Origin: Sediminibacterium sp.
GTDB lineage: Bacteria; Bacteroidota; Bacteroidia; Chitinophagales; Chitinophagaceae
Length of the DNA stretch: 64,000 nt
Reading direction: 5' to 3'
Assembly: GCA_007280515.1 (NCBI GenBank)
Contig: QYPL01000003.1
Coordinates: 1 to 64,000 of the forward strand
Positions 60,386 to 64,000 of the stretch are shown piece by piece. The translations under genes were made by a program, and so were the position numbers. The notes under the pieces are model-generated. The model worked only from the letters and a program-made list of their open reading frames with translations. It searched no databases and was not told where the DNA came from. Position 1 is the stretch's first letter; each line of letters begins with the position of its first letter.

Positions 60386-61564
60386 TTATTTATCTGAAGT
60401 GGTAATATTCTGGCCATCAAATAAGCTCTGATAACCTTCTGTAATTATATTATCACCTGCTACTAAGCCCGATACAATTTCAATATTATTGCCATAATAC
60501 TGGCCCACTGTTACTACTTTTTTACGTGCAATCAATTTTCCATTCTCCATCACAGCTACATAAATAAATTTTCCTTTTTCATCGTTTTGTAATAAATTAA
60601 TAGGAGCACTAATCGCATTCTTTTTTTCGTAGTCCTTAATTTTTACTTGTACCAATTGGTTAGGTCGGAAATTTTTATCAATGGGTAATTTAGCTTCTAT
60701 ATAAAAACTTCTACTTAATGGGTCAATCACATTGCCCACTACCGATATTTTTGCAGCAACTATTTTTTGAATATCTGGAAAGCTTAAACTTGTTTCTGTA
60801 CCTACTTTTACTTTACCTGCATAATTCTCAGGTATCATGGTTGTTAACTTTAAACGAGTAGTGTTCACAATCTTTATTTGACCAGGGCCCATAAACAAAT
60901 CACCCACTTTCACATTTACTTCCTCTGCCACACCATCTACATCGCTATGTACACTTGTATAAGCTAGTTGATCACGCACCATACCTAATTGCTCTGTGGC
61001 AGCCTTCAACTGACTAGCCAAGGCTTCCGAATTGGTCTTAGCAGTTAATAATTGTATTTCGCTACCAATATTTTGATCCCATAAATTCTTTTGTTTTTCA
61101 TACACCATTTTAGCTAATGCCGCTTGTGATTTTATAGTTTCAATATTTTGAGTAGCGGCAGCGGCACTTTGTTTAATTAAGCTATTGTCCAATTGTAATA
61201 TTAATTGACCTTTTTTAACCAAGTCGCCTCTTTTTATAAATAAGCCCTTTACTTGACCACCACCTGCACGAGGGGTTACAAAAGAAACGCTTTCAGATTC
61301 TACCTTTCCTTGTAGCTCTATATAATGGATGAAATCTTGATTGACAAGAGGTGTTACTGCTACTAGTATAGCTTTTACTGTTTCAGCTCCACCGGCTTTT
61401 GCAATGGCTGTTTCAAGCGCTGCAATTTTTGCGTTTAAACTAAGGCCTTCTTTTTTTAAGGCAGCTAAATTAGCTTTCTGCGTTTCTAAATTATTACCAC
61501 CACCGCCGCAGGCAAAGGTGAATAAAATTAAAGTACTTGTCAAGATTGTAGAGATATTTTTCAT
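60386..61564 (-). CDS. RND efflux periplasmic adaptor (membrane fusion protein)
   Basis: A 392-residue lipoprotein; the lipidated Cys is in LFTFACGGGGNN (about residue 19). An N-terminal coiled coil (about 25-55), a barrel-sandwich lipoyl half-motif (VTPRAGGGQVKGLFIKRGDL), a second hairpin coiled coil (about 130-200), the partner lipoyl half (VHSDVDGVAEEVNVKVGDLF) and beta-barrel segments match the HlyD/AcrA family. It bridges the pump and the outer-membrane channel. 28 bp before the RND gene, same operon. Confidence 0.92.
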   Translation of the reverse strand: MKNISTILTSTLILFTFACGGGGNNLETQKANLAALKKEGLSLNAKIAALETAIAKAGGAETVKAILVAVTPLVNQDFIHYIELQGKVESESVSFVTPRAGGGQVKGLFIKRGDLVKKGQLILQLDNSLIKQSAAAATQNIETIKSQAALAKMVYEKQKNLWDQNIGSEIQLLTAKTNSEALASQLKAATEQLGMVRDQLAYTSVHSDVDGVAEEVNVKVGDLFMGPGQIKIVNTTRLKLTTMIPENYAGKVKVGTETSLSFPDIQKIVAAKISVVGNVIDPLSRSFYIEAKLPIDKNFRPNQLVQVKIKDYEKKNAISAPINLLQNDEKGKFIYVAVMENGKLIARKKVVTVGQYYGNNIEIVSGLVAGDNIITEGYQSLFDGQNITTSDK

Positions 61565-61600
61565 TATGGTTATTTTAATATTAATGTATTGATGAGGGTT

Positions 61601-62938
61601 TTATAATTTTCCAGTAGCTTTTAATAAGTCTACTTTTGAAATTAAAGCACTGTATAAAGCGTTCATGAAATTATTTTGAGCACTTACTAAATCGGCTTGT
61701 GCGGCAGAAATTTCTGTATTAGAACCAGTACCTGCTTCAAATTTCTTTTTAGTTTGCTGATATACATTTTCAGCTAATTGCATATTCTTTTTTTGAAATG
61801 ATACAGTAGCTACTGAAGACATATAATTTAATTTAGACTGAGTGATTTCGTTATCAATATTATTTTTCAATGCAACAATTTGATTTTCGATTTGCTTTAA
61901 TTCAATCTTCGATCTTTTTACTCTAGCCTCTCTAGCAAAGCCATTGAATAAAGGTAAATTCACATTTAAGCTTACAAGTGAAGTGGTAAACCAATTACCT
62001 CCTTCAAAAAAATCAAAATTAGAACGTTGTGCATTTTTAGAATAAGCACCTGATAGATTCACTGTAGGTAAAAAACTCAACTGGTAACGCTTTACATTAT
62101 AGCCACTTAGTTTACTTAAAGAACTTAAATATTGAAAATCCTTTCTTACGCCATATTGAAAATCGTTTTCAACTAATACATCTGTACTTAAACTTTGCTC
62201 ATTAATTACATCAGTCAATTCAAGGCTATCCTTCACAGGCATGCCCATTAACATTTTTAATCCCATAAAACCAATGGCTACTCCATTATTAGCTTTAATT
62301 TTTTCGGTTTGTAAATTATTTAATTGAACAATTACTTTATCTACATCTAATTTCTCTGCAAATCCGTTCTTATACATGATTTGCGCATCCTTTGCCAATT
62401 TATTTAAACGCTCTATATTAGCATCTAAAATATTTAATTGTGTTTTGCTTGCCGATAACTGGTAGTATATTTTATAAATATTAGCTTTAATGGCTTCTTC
62501 CGTGACTGCTGCATTTTTTCTTTGCATATCTAAAGAAGTGGCACGCGCTTGTAAGCCAACAAAAACCTGACCATCGAAAAGTAATTGTGAAAAATTAGCA
62601 CCATAGTTAGCATTGAACTTTGTTCCAAATTGAACTGGAATAAAACTGCCTGCAGGACCACCAAAAATTTGAGCGGGCAATAAAGAAGTAGGTATTTTTA
62701 AATAGTCGGTACCTCCTACATTGGTTCCAATGGTAGGGAATGCAGCCGCTGCAATTTCTCTATTAGTTTGTACTTGTATATCAATAGCTAATAAAGAATT
62801 TTTTACTTGTACATTATTTTTTTGAGCAAAGGCCACACAATCATTCAATGAAAGAGAATGTAATGGTTTAATTTCTGTTTGCGCACTAAGTAGTTGACTT
62901 TGTACAAGAACAACTAATAGGAGGGATAGATATTTCAT
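61601..62938 (-). CDS. TolC-family outer-membrane channel of the RND operon
   Basis: A 445-residue outer-membrane protein with a signal peptide (MKYLSLLLVVLVQSQLLSAQ). Family features: LNDCVAFAQKNNVQVKNSLL at the mature N-terminus, ANYGANFSQLLFDGQVFVGL, VNLPLFNGFAREARVKRSKI and a C-terminal helical repeat ending NNFMNALYSALISKVDLLKA. It is the exit duct of the tripartite pump encoded downstream. It lies between the tetR-like gene and the adaptor gene (36 bp). Confidence 0.92.
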   Translation of the reverse strand: MKYLSLLLVVLVQSQLLSAQTEIKPLHSLSLNDCVAFAQKNNVQVKNSLLAIDIQVQTNREIAAAAFPTIGTNVGGTDYLKIPTSLLPAQIFGGPAGSFIPVQFGTKFNANYGANFSQLLFDGQVFVGLQARATSLDMQRKNAAVTEEAIKANIYKIYYQLSASKTQLNILDANIERLNKLAKDAQIMYKNGFAEKLDVDKVIVQLNNLQTEKIKANNGVAIGFMGLKMLMGMPVKDSLELTDVINEQSLSTDVLVENDFQYGVRKDFQYLSSLSKLSGYNVKRYQLSFLPTVNLSGAYSKNAQRSNFDFFEGGNWFTTSLVSLNVNLPLFNGFAREARVKRSKIELKQIENQIVALKNNIDNEITQSKLNYMSSVATVSFQKKNMQLAENVYQQTKKKFEAGTGSNTEISAAQADLVSAQNNFMNALYSALISKVDLLKATGKL

Positions 62939-63003
62939 TTTTTATTTATTAACTTAGATTTTATTTTTCTGTGATTTATTATAGAAATTATTTTATATAT
63001 CCA

Positions 63004-63612
63004 TTATGAATGATGGTTACTTAATTTATAGGCGTCCATTAATTTATGGCCTTCTAAAGTGGCTACACCATACACAAAGTGTTCTATAATTTGTAAGTTC
63101 ACTTTTAGCATATCAAATTTGCTAGGATGAAAAACATGTATATTAAAAGGAATCAAACTTGTCTCTAATCTGTATTTTGAAAGAATAGTTACATCCACAT
63201 CTTTTCTGTATAAACCCTCTGTAATGCCTTTTTCTAAATTGTCGCTAATCATAGAAAAAATAAAATCGTCTTTATGTTTTTTTATTTTATCAAAGGCTAA
63301 GGGATAATATTTTTCAATTTCAAATAAAGCCAAAGGGTTCATTCTATTAAACATTTCCTGAATCACACTCATTAATAAGAAAATTTCATGTACTGCATTG
63401 TCCGCAGCTTCCATGCTTTGATTACATAGTAAGGCATGGTTGGCTAGTTCAAATTCAACCACCGAGCTCACCAAGGCGTCTTTATCCTTAAAAAACTGGT
63501 AAATGGTTTTTTTGCTTATACCCAATTGAGTAGCCAAGTCATCCATGGTTACATGTTTGACCCCAGTTTGGAACATCAATTCGCGGGCTTTATTCAGAAT
63601 TCTATCTTGCAT
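63004..63612 (-). CDS. TetR/AcrR-family transcriptional regulator
   Basis: A 202-residue repressor. The N-terminal helix-turn-helix (about 1-48) is LNKARELMFQTGVKHVTMDD followed by LATQLGISKKTIYQFFKDKD, the standard TetR pattern. The C-terminal ligand-binding helices are divergent, as usual. It heads the minus-strand run TetR-TolC-adaptor-RND and probably represses it; a 28-bp inverted repeat overlaps its own promoter. Ligand unknown. Confidence 0.93.
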   Translation of the reverse strand: MQDRILNKARELMFQTGVKHVTMDDLATQLGISKKTIYQFFKDKDALVSSVVEFELANHALLCNQSMEAADNAVHEIFLLMSVIQEMFNRMNPLALFEIEKYYPLAFDKIKKHKDDFIFSMISDNLEKGITEGLYRKDVDVTILSKYRLETSLIPFNIHVFHPSKFDMLKVNLQIIEHFVYGVATLEGHKLMDAYKLSNHHS

Positions 63613-63629
63613 AGGTAGTTTTGAAGGCG

Positions 63630-63659
63630 CAAAACTATGGAAACTTATCTCGTTTTCAA
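63630..63659 (-). promoter_or_regulatory. Promoter of the TetR-RND efflux operon
   Basis: Minus-strand TTG (63657-63659), a 19-bp spacer and TAGTTTTG (63630-63637) match the Bacteroidetes -33/-7 consensus exactly, 17 bp upstream of the TetR start. This is the best promoter in the window. Confidence 0.7.
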
Positions 63660-63666
63660 AGTTTCC
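63639..63666. promoter_or_regulatory. Candidate TetR operator
   Basis: Perfect 8-bp inverted repeat GGAAACTT (63639-63646) and AAGTTTCC (63659-63666) separated by 12 bp, 28 bp in all. It covers the spacer and -33 element of the regulator's own promoter, the position expected for autorepression. Confidence 0.55.
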
Positions 63667-63736
63667 GAGCTTATTTTTTTATTATTTATGCCGAATGGCA
63701 AAATTGTTTGAAATTTGGACCTTAATACTAGTCTAA

Positions 63737-64000
63737 ATGCCCAATATCAGGCGTCAATTATTCAAGCAAAAATTACTAACTGCCCTGGCGCAGCGCTTTT
63801 TTCAAGGGGTTATTGTGCTAGCACCTATTGGGGTCACTATTTGGGTAGTGGTAAGTTTATTTAATTGGGTAGACAATATATTACCTAATCTACTCAATTT
63901 TATTTTCCCTCAACAATTTGCTTTAGTCAATGGACAAATACCCAAAGTAACAGGACTTGGTTTTTTGGTAGCCATTGCACTTGTATTAGTAGTAGGTTGG
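63737..64000 (+). CDS. DUF502 family membrane protein, 3' end outside window
   Basis: The first 88 residues are visible from ATG 63737. After a short basic head (MPNIRRQLFKQKLLTALAQR) comes FFQGVIVLAPIGVTIWVVV, a first transmembrane helix, then the NWVDNILPNLLNF loop and KVTGLGFLVAIALVLVVG, the start of a second helix preceded by the P-G-L-G-like turn typical of DUF502. The family is a small conserved integral membrane protein of unknown function, usually about 200 residues. It is divergent from the TetR-like gene. Confidence 0.8.
   Translation, partial: MPNIRRQLFKQKLLTALAQRFFQGVIVLAPIGVTIWVVVSLFNWVDNILPNLLNFIFPQQFALVNGQIPKVTGLGFLVAIALVLVVGW

Noticed and set aside
1..64000. tRNA, rRNA, insertion sequences, prophage or integrative elements
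   Set aside because: Looked for tRNA arms and CCA ends, transposase or integrase motifs and long terminal repeats; none could be supported.

Overview
The window is ordinary-looking chromosome from an AT-rich member of the Bacteroidota, most likely the Chitinophagia/Chitinophagaceae. Several signs agree. Many start codons are preceded by the Bacteroidetes -7 element TAnnTTTG, and Shine-Dalgarno sequences are largely absent. Family content is typical of the phylum (DUF4290, DUF5690, a TlpA-like oxidoreductase with a long N-terminal domain, a bacterial GH3 protein, KdnB). The gene order rplM-rpsI-rpsB-tsf also fits. I see no rRNA, tRNA, CRISPR array, insertion sequence, prophage or integrase; coding density is high and genes sit in short operons.

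Layout. 1-3.1 kb: the 3' part of thiL, facing a recX-omega-amidase-nagA run on the minus strand. 3.2-8.6 kb: dnaN, a fatty acid hydroxylase-type membrane enzyme, kdsB, a sugar porter and kdnB (Kdo activation and probably 8-amino-Kdo synthesis). 8.7-15.7 kb, minus strand: Nfu-type Fe-S protein, PcrA/UvrD helicase, an OmpA-like lipoprotein, an acyltransferase, and the pair mnmH-glycosyltransferase. 15.8-24.3 kb: DUF5690 transporter, msrB, adk, the minus-strand run lptB-GH3-small membrane protein-fabG, metF and a TlpA-like lipid- or membrane-exported thioredoxin. 24.4-33.2 kb: rlmD, an active rhomboid followed by a catalytically dead rhomboid, a membrane-anchored EEP hydrolase, cysS, MerC-like and SCO1-like proteins transcribed divergently, an NAD-epimerase, and an LpxD homologue. 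33.3-44.4 kb: rluE, lysS, M20 amidohydrolase, an SDR, gmk, an S10 carboxypeptidase, murA with DUF4290, pheS and recO. 44.5-51.7 kb: GDPD lipoprotein, Gfo/Idh oxidoreductase, amidohydrolase, then rplM-rpsI-rpsB-tsf-pyrH. 51.8-64 kb: a TolC protein, an aminotransferase, galK facing galM, a TetR-controlled RND efflux operon, and the start of a DUF502 membrane protein.

No single new defence or mobile system is visible. The most interesting signals are regulatory or are enzyme variants. (1) A conserved box, CTCTTATGATTTT, lies about 34-47 nt after three unrelated stop codons (lysS, the M20 gene, tsf), each time just behind a hairpin. (2) Three genes (pcrA, pheS, rlmD) have the -7 element only 4-5 nt upstream of the start, predicting leaderless mRNAs and correcting their start codons. 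(3) The rplM leader carries a hairpin that coincides with a 9-codon ORF, and the rpsB-tsf gap carries a terminator with a competing pairing partner. (4) MurA has Asp in place of the fosfomycin-target Cys. (5) An active rhomboid is translationally coupled to a pseudo-rhomboid. (6) DUF4290 has an Arg/Gly/Asn-rich tail. (7) A 27-residue membrane peptide is predicted between recO and the GDPD gene.
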